NCBI RefSeq assembly: GCF_004122035.1
Contig: NZ_SAXA01000004.1
Coordinates: 124,001 to 188,000 of the forward strand
Direction of reading: 5' to 3'
From: Ancylomarina salipaludis
GTDB taxonomy: Bacteria; Bacteroidota; Bacteroidia; Bacteroidales; Marinifilaceae
Length of the DNA stretch: 64,000 bases
Shown: positions 9,043 through 18,236 of the stretch, one piece after another
Layout of the letters: each line of letters begins with the position of its first letter
How positions within the stretch are numbered: position 1 is the stretch's first letter
Notes under the pieces: generated by a model
What the model was told of the DNA's origin: nothing
Databases searched by the model: none
What the model saw: the letters and a program-made list of their open reading frames with translations, nothing else
Position numbers and translations under genes: made by a program

Positions 9043-10104
9043 TTATTGGGTTTGAATTGTAAATGCTTTTTCTAATTCTCTCAAGGCCTTAAATAAGCTT
9101 TGGTTTTCTGCCGCGGTTCCAATGCTTATTCTAAGGCAGTTTTCAAGTTGTACTACAGTGCTTCTGTTTCTGATCACTATACCTTTCTCAATTAAGAAAT
9201 TGTAAAGTTTGTTGGCATCAACAACCCGAATAAGAATGAAATTGGCCTGAGAAGGGAAGACCTTTTCTACGAAAGAAAGCTTTCTTAGTTCTCTTATCAA
9301 CTCATCTCTTTCTTCAAGTAAGAGTCTTATTTCTCTCTGACTTTTCTTTTCGTCACTTAAGCGTTCAAGAGCTTTCTCCTGACTCAGTGTATTGATATTA
9401 TAGGGTGGCTTAATTTTATTCAGAACCTGAATGATTTCAGAAGAAGCCATGCCTATCCCCAGACGAATACCAGCCATAGCCCAGGCCTTTGATAGGGTTT
9501 GCAGGATAATCAGATTGGGATATTGATCAAGCTCCTTCACCAGACTTGCATCGGCAGCAAAATCGATATAGGCTTCGTCCAAAACAATCAAACCTTTAAA
9601 CTTTGCCAGCAACTCTTCTAAAATTCCCTGATCAATCAAATTCCCTGTTGGATTATTCGGAGAACAGAGAAATAAAAGTTTGGCATCATTGTTCTCAAGA
9701 ATAGCCTCAACATCGGGTTGAAAGTTTGTATCAAGCTTTATGTCACAAATCTTCAAATCATTGATTTGCGCAGCAACCCGGTACATTCCGTAGGTTGGAC
9801 TGCAAATAATGACCTTATCTTTCGCGGGTTCGCAAAAAGCTCTCATCACCAGATCAATAATCTCGTCGCTGCCATTACCTAAAATCAGATTCTCTTTGGC
9901 TAGCCCTTTAAGCTCTGCCAAGCGTTTTTTTAAATCCCATTGCTGCGGATCAGGATACCGATTGATGCCATTATCAAAGGGGTTTTCGTTAGCGTCCAGA
10001 AAGACAGAACTTGTGCCGGAAAACTCGTCCCTGGCCGAAGAGTAGGGACTGAGCGTTTTCACATTTGGACGAATTAGATTTTCTAAATTGAATGTTGTAT
10101 TCAT
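9043..10104 (-). CDS. hisC: Histidinol-phosphate aminotransferase
   Basis: A 353-residue fold-type I PLP enzyme. It transfers an amino group from glutamate to imidazole-acetol phosphate. Visible signatures are [10 protein letters not shown] (PLP phosphate contact), [18 protein letters not shown] and the PLP-lysine segment [14 protein letters not shown] near residue 205. The C-terminal [19 protein letters not shown] carries the substrate-binding arginines. The length is normal. It lies between hisD (24-base gap) and hisB (8-base gap). Confidence 0.97.
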   Translation of the reverse strand: MNTTFNLENLIRPNVKTLSPYSSARDEFSGTSSVFLDANENPFDNGINRYPDPQQWDLKKRLAELKGLAKENLILGNGSDEIIDLVMRAFCEPAKDKVIICSPTYGMYRVAAQINDLKICDIKLDTNFQPDVEAILENNDAKLLFLCSPNNPTGNLIDQGILEELLAKFKGLIVLDEAYIDFAADASLVKELDQYPNLIILQTLSKAWAMAGIRLGIGMASSEIIQVLNKIKPPYNINTLSQEKALERLSDEKKSQREIRLLLEERDELIRELRKLSFVEKVFPSQANFILIRVVDANKLYNFLIEKGIVIRNRSTVVQLENCLRISIGTAAENQSLFKALRELEKAFTIQTQ

Positions 10105-10128
10105 CTTATTTGGGGTTTAAGCGTATTC

Positions 10129-11412
10129 TTAACAGGTTTTGTTTAATCGAATGCTAACGGCATTTTTGTGAGCTTCCAATTGTTCAGCTTCTGCCATAAT
10201 TTCGATGACAGGTCCCAGATTTTGTAAGCCCTCACGCGTAATCTTCTGAAAACTGATGCTCTTCATAAAAGAGTTTAAGCCAACTCCCGAATAGGATTTA
10301 GCGTATCCGTTTGTAGGAAGCGTGTGATTGGTTCCTGATGCATAATCGCCGGCACTTTCGGGTGTGTAATTGCCAATAAAGACGGATCCTGCATTTTGGA
10401 TACCATTCAATATCTCTTCTTCATTCTTAACGGAAACAATCAAGTGTTCCGGAGCATACATGTTGCTGATTTCAAGAGCGTCTTCAGCAGACTGCACTAA
10501 AATCATTCTGGAATTGTTCAGCGCTTTTGTTGCCACTGCTTCTCTCGAAAGCTGTTTAAGTTGTTTGCTTAGTTCAAGCTGAACCTTTTCAATCAATGCC
10601 TCGTTCCATGAAAGGAGAATCACCTGGCTATCCGGACCGTGTTCGGCTTGTGACAGAAGATCAGCGGCTACAAACTCAGGAACAGCACTTTCATCGGCCA
10701 TAATTAAAACCTCTGATGGACCTGCGGGCATATCAATCGCAACCCCCAATTGAGTTGCTGCTTGTTTGGCAGCCGTGACGAACTGATTTCCCGGACCAAA
10801 GATCTTATACACACCAGGAACCGATTCTGTCCCCAAAGCCATAGCAGCTATGGCTTGAATGCCACCCAAACGGAAGACTTGTGTAATGCCAACCAGCTTG
10901 CATGCGTAAAGTATTGCCGGATTAATCTGGCCGTTTTTATCCGGGGGGGTACACAAAACCACCTCCTGGCAGTTCGCAATTTTAGCCGGAATGCCCAACA
11001 TGAGCACGGTAGAGAATAGGGGAGCAGAGCCTCCAGGAATATAGAGTCCAACTTTATCAATTGGAGTGAATTTTCTCCAACAGCTAACGCCCTCAGTGGT
11101 TTCGATAAGTTCCGTTTCCACTTTTTGTGCCTTGTGAAATTTCTCGATATTTTGAGCCGCAATTTGTATCGCATTTTTTAGCTCATCAGAAATGAATTGT
11201 TCTGCTCCATCTATTTCTGATTGACTTACAGCTAGCTCATCAATTTTAACACGGTCGTAAAACCAGGTGTATTTTCTAAGGGCAGCATCGCCATCGGCTT
11301 TTACTTCTTTGAATATTTGCTTGACCACTTCTTCCATTTCCTCCAATTCAATAGTCGGACGGGCAAGAATTTGGTTCCATTCGTTTTTTTGCGGGTATTT
11401 TATAGTTTGCAT
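10129..11412 (-). CDS. hisD: Histidinol dehydrogenase
   Basis: A 427-residue zinc- and NAD-dependent enzyme. It oxidises histidinol to histidine in two steps. Family motifs are VGLYIPGGSAPL, FRLGGIQAIAAMA, DMPAGPSEVLIMAD, SQAEHGPDSQVIL and the zinc/catalytic region MYAPEHLIVSV and GTNHTLPTNGYAKSYSG. The length agrees with the family. It is the second gene of the operon, 19 bases after hisG. Confidence 0.98.
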   Translation of the reverse strand: MQTIKYPQKNEWNQILARPTIELEEMEEVVKQIFKEVKADGDAALRKYTWFYDRVKIDELAVSQSEIDGAEQFISDELKNAIQIAAQNIEKFHKAQKVETELIETTEGVSCWRKFTPIDKVGLYIPGGSAPLFSTVLMLGIPAKIANCQEVVLCTPPDKNGQINPAILYACKLVGITQVFRLGGIQAIAAMALGTESVPGVYKIFGPGNQFVTAAKQAATQLGVAIDMPAGPSEVLIMADESAVPEFVAADLLSQAEHGPDSQVILLSWNEALIEKVQLELSKQLKQLSREAVATKALNNSRMILVQSAEDALEISNMYAPEHLIVSVKNEEEILNGIQNAGSVFIGNYTPESAGDYASGTNHTLPTNGYAKSYSGVGLNSFMKSISFQKITREGLQNLGPVIEIMAEAEQLEAHKNAVSIRLNKTC

Positions 11413-11431
11413 TGTCTTGTTGTTTTAAAAA

Positions 11432-12292
11432 TTAAAGAATCATTTTTCCTATTGGAATGGTCAGGATGCCTTCTGCACCATTGGCTTTAAGCTGATCGAT
11501 CACTTCCCAAAAGTCTTTATCATTGATAACGGTGTGAATAGAACTCCAACCTTCTTGCATCAGTGGCATTACTGTTGGGCTTTTCATTCCCGGTAAAATG
11601 CTATTGATGGCTTCAATATTATCGTTCGGCGCGTTTAGTAGTAAATATTTGTTGTTTTTGGCAGCTAAAACGGCACGCATTCTGAATAGCAAGTCAGACA
11701 GCAGCGCATTTTTGCCCTCTGAAATGTTGACGTTTTTTACCAGACAGGCTTCTGATGAAAGAATTTCCTCAACTTCCTTAAGACCGTTTTTAAACAGCGT
11801 ACTTCCGGAACTGACGATATCACAAATAGCATCAGATAGTCCGATGTTTGGCGCAATTTCTACGGAACCTGAAATAACGTGGATTTCTGAATCCAGATTG
11901 TTTGCATCTAAGAAGGCTTGTAACGAATTGGGGTAGGAAGTTGCAATGCGTTTGCCATTGAAATAGTCTAAGCCCGTGTATGCTTCATCTTTTGGGATAG
12001 CCATTTTCAATCGGCATTTCGAGAAACCCAGCTTTTGCAGAATTTCAACCTCCTTTTGCTTCTCAATCACAACATTTTCTCCCACAATGGCAATGTCGGC
12101 AACACCATCCTGCACATACTGGGGAATATCTGAATTTCTCAGATAAAGCACCTCCAGAGGGAAGTTGCGCGCTTGTGCTTTTAATTGATCTTTTCCATTA
12201 TCAATTGAGATGCCGCATTCTTTAAGAATTTGAAGCGAATCGTTTTGAAGTCTTCCAGACTTTTGAATGGCAATTTTTAATCGTGTACTCAT
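11432..12292 (-). CDS. hisG: ATP phosphoribosyltransferase, long form
   Basis: A 286-residue enzyme that condenses ATP with PRPP, the first and committed step of histidine synthesis. The length and a C-terminal domain (about 210-286, ending in GILTIPIGKMIL) mark it as the long form, HisG-L. That form is feedback-inhibited by histidine through its ACT-like domain and needs no HisZ. The PRPP-binding segment is CDIVSSGSTLFKNGL, and DIAIVGENV is also typical. It is the first structural gene of the operon, and two leader-peptide attenuators lie directly upstream. Confidence 0.98.
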   Translation of the reverse strand: MSTRLKIAIQKSGRLQNDSLQILKECGISIDNGKDQLKAQARNFPLEVLYLRNSDIPQYVQDGVADIAIVGENVVIEKQKEVEILQKLGFSKCRLKMAIPKDEAYTGLDYFNGKRIATSYPNSLQAFLDANNLDSEIHVISGSVEIAPNIGLSDAICDIVSSGSTLFKNGLKEVEEILSSEACLVKNVNISEGKNALLSDLLFRMRAVLAAKNNKYLLLNAPNDNIEAINSILPGMKSPTVMPLMQEGWSSIHTVINDKDFWEVIDQLKANGAEGILTIPIGKMIL

Positions 12293-12336
12293 TTTGTTTT
12301 TCTGTTTTTAAAAACCTGATTCCAGAAATGGGTACA

Positions 12337-12370
12337 AACAAAAACGCCAAGCTGAAATCAGGTTGGCGTT
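12337..12370 (-). terminator. His attenuator terminator, hisG-proximal copy
   Basis: Read on the minus strand, AACGCCAA pairs with TTGGCGTT. An inner CTGA/TCAG arm follows a single C.C mismatch, and a T-run comes after the hairpin. It lies between the proximal leader peptide and hisG, where an attenuator terminator is expected. It is almost the same hairpin as at 12529-12561. Confidence 0.85.
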
Positions 12371-12409
12371 AATAGTTATGGATTGATTACTTGAGATTTT
12401 TGCATAACA

Positions 12410-12469
12410 TCATCGGCTCACCTGCGGTAAGGAAAAATGATGATGATGATGTTGTGTTACAAAAATCAT
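12410..12469 (-). CDS. hisL: His operon leader peptide, proximal copy (five His codons)
   Basis: A 19-codon open frame starting at ATG 12469 and ending in TGA. It encodes MIFVTQHHHHHFSLPQVSR, with five consecutive CAT codons at positions 7-11. A run of histidine codons just upstream of a terminator and hisG is the hallmark of ribosome-mediated attenuation. Ribosomes stalling for lack of charged tRNA-His would prevent terminator formation. The segment GATTTTTG at its start is complementary to CAAAAATC just after its stop codon. The frame is too short for routine gene callers. Confidence 0.85.
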   Translation of the reverse strand: MIFVTQHHHHHFSLPQVSR

Positions 12470-12528
12470 GTTTGGTGTTTTAATCTTGTCAGGGTTATAT
12501 TTTTAGATTTATTCTTGAAGTTGGGCAA

Positions 12529-12561
12529 ACAAAAACGCCAACCTGATTTCAGGTTGGCGTT
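12529..12561 (-). terminator. His attenuator terminator, distal copy
   Basis: A perfect 13-bp inverted repeat (AACGCCAACCTGA with TCAGGTTGGCGTT around a two-base loop) is followed on the minus strand by TTTG-TTTG. It ends the distal leader unit. TCAGGT inside the distal leader frame is complementary to ACCTGA in the first arm, a candidate antiterminator pairing. Confidence 0.88.
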
Positions 12562-12600
12562 AATAGTTATGAATTTATGATTTAAGATTTTTGCATAACA

Positions 12601-12657
12601 TTATCCGCTCACCTGAGGTAAGTAAATATGATGATGATGTTGTGCTGTAAAAATCAT
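12601..12657 (-). CDS. hisL: His operon leader peptide, distal copy (four His codons)
   Basis: An 18-codon open frame from ATG 12657 to TAA. It encodes MIFTAQHHHHIYLPQVSG, with four consecutive CAT codons at positions 7-10. Flanks, start context and the QVS ending match the proximal copy, so the two arose by tandem duplication of the leader and terminator unit. Each is placed so that it could attenuate transcription of the same operon. Confidence 0.83.
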   Translation of the reverse strand: MIFTAQHHHHIYLPQVSG

Positions 12658-12679
12658 AGTTTTTGCGTTTTATCCGCGG

Positions 12680-12711
12680 CAAAGGTTAATATTAAAATTC
12701 GTTTAAACAAA
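12680..12711 (-). promoter_or_regulatory. Probable his operon promoter
   Basis: On the minus strand TTTG (12708-12711) is followed 19 bases later by TAACCTTTG (12680-12688). This resembles the Bacteroidota TTTG / TAnnTTTG promoter with one extra base in the -7 box. The position fits a transcript starting just before the distal leader peptide. Confidence 0.5.
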
Positions 12712-12875
12712 TCTTAATTCGTGAATTCGGTTTTCTCTCTGTTTTGCTATTGTGTTGTAATACCTATAAATACAGGGGTTGTGGCTTTTGATTTTTTCTG
12801 AAATAAAATTAATGAAAGGATTAAAAACACGATTTTTAAGCTTATTTCTTTTTAGTGAACTTGTTGCATTTTTAG

Positions 12876-12883
12876 TATATTTG
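12876..12883 (+). promoter_or_regulatory. Candidate -7 box for the 94-residue gene
   Basis: TATATTTG matches the Bacteroidota -7 consensus TAnnTTTG and lies 40 bases before the ATG at 12923. No good -33 box is seen at the expected distance. Confidence 0.45.
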
Positions 12884-12922
12884 CATGGAATTTTGAATAA
12901 GAACTATTAATAATAAGAAGCT

Positions 12923-13207
12923 ATGGCGAGTAGAAGAAAATTAAAAAAAGATATTGACTTTTTGACTTTTGAAGTTATTTCTGATTGCTACAATTATATT
13001 TACCTGCACCCGGGAAACGAAGAAAAAGTAATCGATATTATTAAAGAGACCGTTGCAAATCGCAACAAACTTGTTGCTCGTGTTAATCATCCTGATGGAA
13101 AAGATAATGCTAAGTTGGTAAAAGCTCATTACAAAGCAGTTTTTAAAGAACTTATTGATAATACGGATGCATCTTTCACAAAATTGAGTGAATTGATTAA
13201 AGCATAA
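12923..13207 (+). CDS. Conserved small helical protein, unknown function
   Basis: A 94-residue, charged, probably all-helical cytosolic protein. There is no signal peptide, membrane helix or known catalytic motif. It begins MASRRKLKKDIDFLTFE and ends KLSELIKA. A strong TATATTTG box precedes it, and codon use resembles neighbouring housekeeping genes. I do not recognise a named family. It lies 60 bases upstream of the metallopeptidase gene, on the same strand. Confidence 0.75.
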   Translation: MASRRKLKKDIDFLTFEVISDCYNYIYLHPGNEEKVIDIIKETVANRNKLVARVNHPDGKDNAKLVKAHYKAVFKELIDNTDASFTKLSELIKA

Positions 13208-13267
13208 GTTTTCCTAAAAGGAATATTTCTGATAGCTTTGCCTTCCGGGTAAAGCTATTTTTTATTT

Positions 13268-13987
13268 ATGAAGATTGAGAAGATAATTGAACTTGATGGC
13301 TTGGGCGAATTGGTGCTTAAAAAGGATTCACGTTTTAAACGTTTATCCTTAAGAATGGCACCCAACAAAGGAATATGGCTGAATGTTCCTTATCATTTGG
13401 CCTGGCAAACAGCAATTGAATTTGCCCAAACTCATAAAGACTGGATCCTAAAGAATCGATCAAGAATTCAAGCGAAGGAAAAGCAGAATCTGTTTTTCGA
13501 TTCGAATACCGTATTTAAAACCAAGTATCATGAGTTGAAAATGAATCCGACTCAGGAGAATCGGGTCAGAGCTTCAGTCAAGCAGGGGATTATTCAGATT
13601 AATTACCCGGTGAACTTTGATTTAAATACAGAGGGGTTTCAGGATTTTATCAAACACATGATTATTGAAACGCTTCGAAAGGAAGCCAGACAGGTTTTAC
13701 CCAAGCGTTTAGCTGACTTGGCATCTCGTTTTGGTTTTAAATACAATAAGGTGAGTATTCGCAATGCCAGCACACGCTGGGGTTCGTGTTCGGGAGATAA
13801 CAATATCAGTTTAAACTTGCATTTAATGCGTTTGCCTGAGCATCTGATTGACATGGTGCTGCTTCACGAGTTGTGTCATACCATCGAAAAAAATCATTCA
13901 AAATCGTTTTGGGATTTACTGGCTAAGGTGTGTGATCAGCTTCCCGAAAAGCGAAAGGAAATGAAAGCGTACTCAACACATTTTTAG
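13268..13987 (+). CDS. YgjP-like M48-type metallopeptidase (DUF45)
   Basis: A 239-residue protein of the YgjP/SprT-like zinc metallopeptidase group. The zinc-binding HExxH motif is in LLHELCHTIEKNHSKSFW near residue 200, with a downstream His as the likely third ligand. The RNASTRWGSCS segment before it is characteristic of the family. It is cytosolic, with no signal peptide. The physiological substrate is unknown. A small membrane-protein gene follows 25 bases later and may be co-transcribed. Confidence 0.9.
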   Translation: MKIEKIIELDGLGELVLKKDSRFKRLSLRMAPNKGIWLNVPYHLAWQTAIEFAQTHKDWILKNRSRIQAKEKQNLFFDSNTVFKTKYHELKMNPTQENRVRASVKQGIIQINYPVNFDLNTEGFQDFIKHMIIETLRKEARQVLPKRLADLASRFGFKYNKVSIRNASTRWGSCSGDNNISLNLHLMRLPEHLIDMVLLHELCHTIEKNHSKSFWDLLAKVCDQLPEKRKEMKAYSTHF

Positions 13988-14012
13988 AAAAATAGGATTA
14001 ATATAACAGAAG

Positions 14013-14411
14013 ATGAACAGAGAAATATATATTCTGATTGGTTTAAGCATTTTTGCTTTTTTATTGGGAACGCAATTGAAAAAGAGATTGTCTAAGAAAA
14101 CTGTTGAAGCGCCTAAAATACACAAGTCGCAACGCTCAAAAATGGCCAAGTTAACTCAGGATAAACCTCAGAAATCCAAAAGCAAACATCCCAAAATCAA
14201 ACGTTTCTTTCTTTGGTTACAACTGGTTGTTTTGTTCTTTATTATCATCTTCATGATACCAGCCTTATCCCGCGATATCATGGTGGCTGAAGGCAATTAC
14301 GATCAAAGTCTGATTTTAAGAATTCTGATTGTGGCCTTTGCAACTTATACTCTGTTTGTTGGTTTAACCAAGCTTTTTAAGACTAAGGGGAAGATGGAAA
14401 CTGATTTATAA
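14013..14411 (+). CDS. Small membrane protein, unknown
   Basis: A 132-residue protein with three predicted membrane segments, near 5-21, 66-84 and 102-120. A lysine-rich hydrophilic stretch at about 24-64 lies between the first two. No domain is recognised. It follows the YgjP-like peptidase gene closely on the same strand, which suggests a two-gene transcript. No function is proposed. Confidence 0.7.
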   Translation: MNREIYILIGLSIFAFLLGTQLKKRLSKKTVEAPKIHKSQRSKMAKLTQDKPQKSKSKHPKIKRFFLWLQLVVLFFIIIFMIPALSRDIMVAEGNYDQSLILRILIVAFATYTLFVGLTKLFKTKGKMETDL

Positions 14412-14684
14412 CATATATTTTCGCTTCGTTTGTAATTTTAATAAAGAGTTTATTCGTCATTTTAGATGGGTAAACTTTTTTTTTTGAAAAAAATCTCAAA
14501 AAATGAAATTTTTATTTCCAATCTTAAATCGTTTTCGGAGAGCTCTCTCTTAGTTTATAAAAAAAAAATGATTTTTTAAATGATAAATAGCATATAAGCG
14601 TCTTTTTATACATTTTATTGGAGGAAATTTTTCTGTAAATTTGATACGGACCCAGCCCTTAAAAGCTATTATAAAACTCAAGAT

Positions 14685-17600
14685 ATGGAGAATATTAAAA
14701 CAACTTATCGCGAAATCCAATCGAAAAATGGAGAAGTCGATCAAAAGGATCTGATTCGTTACATCAATCTGCAATTAGCAGCTATGGGACAACCCATCTT
14801 TTATGAAAAGAATAACGATTTGTCAGATGTTAACTTTATTGCTTTAACTGATAGTTTGATTCAGAATTATCGTGTTAAATCTCGTTTGTTAGCAGATCAT
14901 CATTGTCCCTCAGATCAGAGAATTCAGAACTTTTTGAATGATTATTTTAAAGATTTGAATCAGGAAGTTCCTCAAATCCCAACCTCGACTTTTACTTTAG
15001 ATCAGGAAGGAATTGCTCGTGAGTTAAGTTTGCCACCCAATAAGAATGAATATATAACCGAACATTTAAGTTCATACCGTATTAAGCAAGGTGTGCTTCA
15101 TAACCCCAAGCATGACAGAAGAACAACCAAAGGTTCTTTTCATATTGTGGAGGGGAATTTACCGGCACCATTGGATAAGATTGAATTGCCTAGAACAGCT
15201 TTCCTAAAGTTTTTGGAATCGGCTTTCAATCCTTGTGATGAATTAAAAACATTGCCGTTTACTGCTGCTCAGGATGCCAAAGCAAAGATGATGGTTTCTC
15301 TATTATTGCGTCCTGTTGTTTGTCCTGAAGTAAAAGGGGTGATTTCAGAAAAAGCAATGGAGGTGCGTTTCTTTGTACCCGGTTCATTTGTAAGTAATCT
15401 GGACTTTGTTGAATCGATCTTTGGAAATGCGGGTGATCCTCATTTGCCATCGAATGATGCCGGTTTGGATATCGAACACTGGACAGGTCATACAGGATGT
15501 GTTGTATTGGCTCCACAGCTTTTGGAAATGACCAAAAAAGAGCTTGGCTTACCTCATTATGACGATGCAACTGAACGTCAGCGCCGCGATGGGGTTTGCT
15601 GGAAAGAAGAAGGCGAACTGTATAATGGCGGACAACCTTTTAAAGTAACTTGCAGAAGTGAAAAAGGGGTTGTCATTACCTTGATTGCCGATAACTATTT
15701 TGGTTATTCAAAGAAAGAGATTAAAACGCAGATTAGTTTCTCTGCAAATCTATATGGCTTAGCCGAAGAGGAGCACTCTGGCGGGGCAATTGCTTTCCCA
15801 CGTAAAAACCTGGGGGATAATTTCGACGGAACGCTTTTTATGAACAACATTCTTAAAAAGCAGTTTAGTTTTGATGAAGTGGTGAAACAATTGGGTGACT
15901 CAGTAGAGGTAAAACCTGAGGGTTACGCTATCGATAAAGAATATCAGAATATCATTTATATCGACGGACATGCCAAGATTGATTTGTATAAAAGCACGGT
16001 TAGTTGGGTAAGAGATGGCAAAGAGCAATCCATTCGTTTGTTGCCTGAGCATTACTACGTGCACCCATCGGGATACAAATTGCATATGGAAAAACACCCA
16101 TCGGCTCCATCCTGGCGCTTGGTGAGTACCTATGCAGAGGGAACCTTCTGTCATAAACCTTGTACGGTTTCTGGTGGTGGAAAGTCTGAGATTTCGAAAT
16201 CCTTATTAAATGCGATTATTTACAGTTCATTCTATATTCAGGATATGGATAATGACTTTGATATGGCAGATGAGGTTTTTGAACACGACTATTCGAATCG
16301 ATGGAAAAAACATATAGAGCGTTCAGAACCTTCGCGTCCCTTATTGAATTCGAAGCGTTCTTTAGGATCTGTGGTGAAACTTTTAACACCATCTAAATAC
16401 TATACCGATGAGTACAATGCTTATTTGGCATCTATTCCGGATCATGTAAAAGGTTTGGTTCTGTTTGTGAAACGATTCTACCGTGAGGGACGTACCGGTC
16501 GCGACTGGAGAAACTATTTCTCGGTGGATATGGTGAACGGTAAAAAAGGCCATGAGCTACTTTATAATAACCGTAAAATTGTAGCCAGTTACCTGCGTGT
16601 TGGTTTTGCAACCGATAATTCATGGTTTCTGCACAAACTACGTCAGGATTTTATTGCTTCTGCAAAAATTCAGATGGAGGATGATATTACAGCTTCGGTT
16701 GTGTTGCCTGCAAGCAGTCTTTCCTATTTGAATGAGGCTTACGATAACAAGTCTGTAAAATTGACAACCAACTGCGAGCGTCGTTTCTTCCAGCGTCCTG
16801 ATGAAGCGGTTCACCGTGGATACGATAAGGAGGCAGAGGCCGATCTTTCGATGCGTGGTAACTTTACATCGAACTACGAACCGATGACAAAAGAGGATGG
16901 TCAGGAATTGATGGCTGATGCTATTGGTTTCGATTTATATACCAAGCCAATTCAGGAATTGATTCGCAGAGGAGCAACCAGCGAGAAGGATAATTATTTT
17001 ATCACACCATCGCATACTCGTATTGTGAATGGAAAGCCTTCACAGAATCCACGTTACTTGCAAATTCGTCCCGATTTGGTAAACCCTATCGATGATAAGT
17101 TGGCTGAAGTGGGAGTGCGTTTGGCCAGAAAAATTCCAATGGATCAACCGGTTCATCATCCTGTGAATGCTGTATTGCCGGGACGTCGTAACAATCCTGC
17201 TGATAAGGAAGCGGGTATTCGTGCCTTGAGTGTGTATAACCCGATTCATTACCAGGAGTTGCCTGAGTTGTTTATGGACTTTATTTGTTCATTAACGGGT
17301 AAATCGCCATCGACAACAGGTGCTGGTACCGAAGGAGCCTTAACCAAGGGGCCTTTCAACATGCTGAGCCCAACCACTGATTTGAATAATGCTTTGTTAT
17401 CGTATATCATTACAGGCTATCAGGGTTTTTCATCAGCAGCAGGTTATGTGGGATCGGAGAATCGTTTCGATCATGATGTGTCTCTTTTGATTCCGGAATT
17501 GTGGTGTCGTTTGAGCGAAGACAGTCGTGATCCTAAATTGCTGATTGCAGAAGGTTCACTTGAAAAGATGAATGACTTTGAATACAAAGGCGAGAAGATT

Positions 17601-18164
17601 ATGGCGAGCCGTTTGGGTTACCGTATTACCGAAGGCTTCTTGTTCCGTTACTTGAATCGAATTTTCGATGAGCCTCAGAATGTATTCAACGAGAGAATGC
17701 TGAAGCCTGAAATTCAGGATATGGATGCTTTTGCCGATGGAATTAAGAATATCGTAGAAGCACAGGAGAAAGTTGCGATAAACTATTTTAATGATGATAG
17801 TATTTCAGCAGCCATTCCGCCACTACAGGTTTTGTTAAGCATTATGGCTTTCGGACAGTATGATGGTAAGGATATTAGTGATCCTGAATTGCGTCAGATG
17901 TTCGATCGTGATGTGGTGATTAATTCGGACTGGTATAAGGCTCGATTGAAGCGTAAGCAGGATATCGATATCCAATACTACGAGAATCAGATTGATTATT
18001 TGAATCAGTTTATTGCTGATAAGAACAATACAGAATGGAATGCGAAAATGAATCTTGAGGACCGTTTGACAAAAGCGAAATCGGATTTGGAGCATGTGAA
18101 ATCGGAAGCTTATCTTCAAAGCCTGGTGGGAACCATTGGGGCAGATCCTTTGTTTAAAAAATAA
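14685..18164 (+). CDS. Large 1159-residue protein, possible PPi-type PEP carboxykinase
   Basis: A very long soluble protein without signal peptide or membrane helices. Two segments stand out: NYFGYSKKEIKTQISFSANL near 335 and a P-loop-like TVSGGGKSEISKSL near 493-506. The second resembles the kinase-1a phosphate-binding loop of PEP carboxykinases. Length (about 1150 residues) and these segments fit pyrophosphate-dependent PEP carboxykinase (EC 4.1.1.38), known from Propionibacterium and Entamoeba. That enzyme interconverts oxaloacetate plus PPi with PEP, CO2 and phosphate. I assign this from memory of family features, not from an alignment. An uncharacterised relative is possible. The gene is monocistronic with a strong terminator. 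Confidence 0.5.
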   Translation: MENIKTTYREIQSKNGEVDQKDLIRYINLQLAAMGQPIFYEKNNDLSDVNFIALTDSLIQNYRVKSRLLADHHCPSDQRIQNFLNDYFKDLNQEVPQIPTSTFTLDQEGIARELSLPPNKNEYITEHLSSYRIKQGVLHNPKHDRRTTKGSFHIVEGNLPAPLDKIELPRTAFLKFLESAFNPCDELKTLPFTAAQDAKAKMMVSLLLRPVVCPEVKGVISEKAMEVRFFVPGSFVSNLDFVESIFGNAGDPHLPSNDAGLDIEHWTGHTGCVVLAPQLLEMTKKELGLPHYDDATERQRRDGVCWKEEGELYNGGQPFKVTCRSEKGVVITLIADNYFGYSKKEIKTQISFSANLYGLAEEEHSGGAIAFPRKNLGDNFDGTLFMNNILKKQFSFDEVVKQLGDSVEVKPEGYAIDKEYQNIIYIDGHAKIDLYKSTVSWVRDGKEQSIRLLPEHYYVHPSGYKLHMEKHPSAPSWRLVSTYAEGTFCHKPCTVSGGGKSEISKSLLNAIIYSSFYIQDMDNDFDMADEVFEHDYSNRWKKHIERSEPSRPLLNSKRSLGSVVKLLTPSKYYTDEYNAYLASIPDHVKGLVLFVKRFYREGRTGRDWRNYFSVDMVNGKKGHELLYNNRKIVASYLRVGFATDNSWFLHKLRQDFIASAKIQMEDDITASVVLPASSLSYLNEAYDNKSVKLTTNCERRFFQRPDEAVHRGYDKEAEADLSMRGNFTSNYEPMTKEDGQELMADAIGFDLYTKPIQELIRRGATSEKDNYFITPSHTRIVNGKPSQNPRYLQIRPDLVNPIDDKLAEVGVRLARKIPMDQPVHHPVNAVLPGRRNNPADKEAGIRALSVYNPIHYQELPELFMDFICSLTGKSPSTTGAGTEGALTKGPFNMLSPTTDLNNALLSYIITGYQGFSSAAGYVGSENRFDHDVSLLIPELWCRLSEDSRDPKLLIAEGSLEKMNDFEYKGEKIMASRLGYRITEGFLFRYLNRIFDEPQNVFNERMLKPEIQDMDAFADGIKNIVEAQEKVAINYFNDDSISAAIPPLQVLLSIMAFGQYDGKDISDPELRQMFDRDVVINSDWYKARLKRKQDIDIQYYENQIDYLNQFIADKNNTEWNAKMNLEDRLTKAKSDLEHVKSEAYLQSLVGTIGADPLFKK

Positions 18165-18183
18165 GCACAGGTTTATTTATTAG

Positions 18184-18219
18184 AAAAGGGGATGAATCAA
18201 ACGATTCATCCCCTTTTTC
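18184..18219. terminator. Strong bidirectional terminator
   Basis: A perfect 15-bp stem (AAAAGGGGATGAATC with GATTCATCCCCTTTT) around an AAAC loop lies between convergent genes. It can serve the 1159-residue gene on plus and the small membrane gene on minus. Confidence 0.9.
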
Positions 18220-18236
18220 TGTCTTACGATTCAAGT

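Noticed and set aside
12337-12660. ATGATGATG runs and duplicated blocks could be a microsatellite or a decayed gene.
   Set aside because: On the minus strand they are in-frame CAT runs inside short frames followed by terminators upstream of hisG, which fits attenuation better.
15259-15570. A 103-codon minus-strand frame inside the 1159-residue gene.
   Set aside because: It is a shadow of a long coherent plus-strand coding region.
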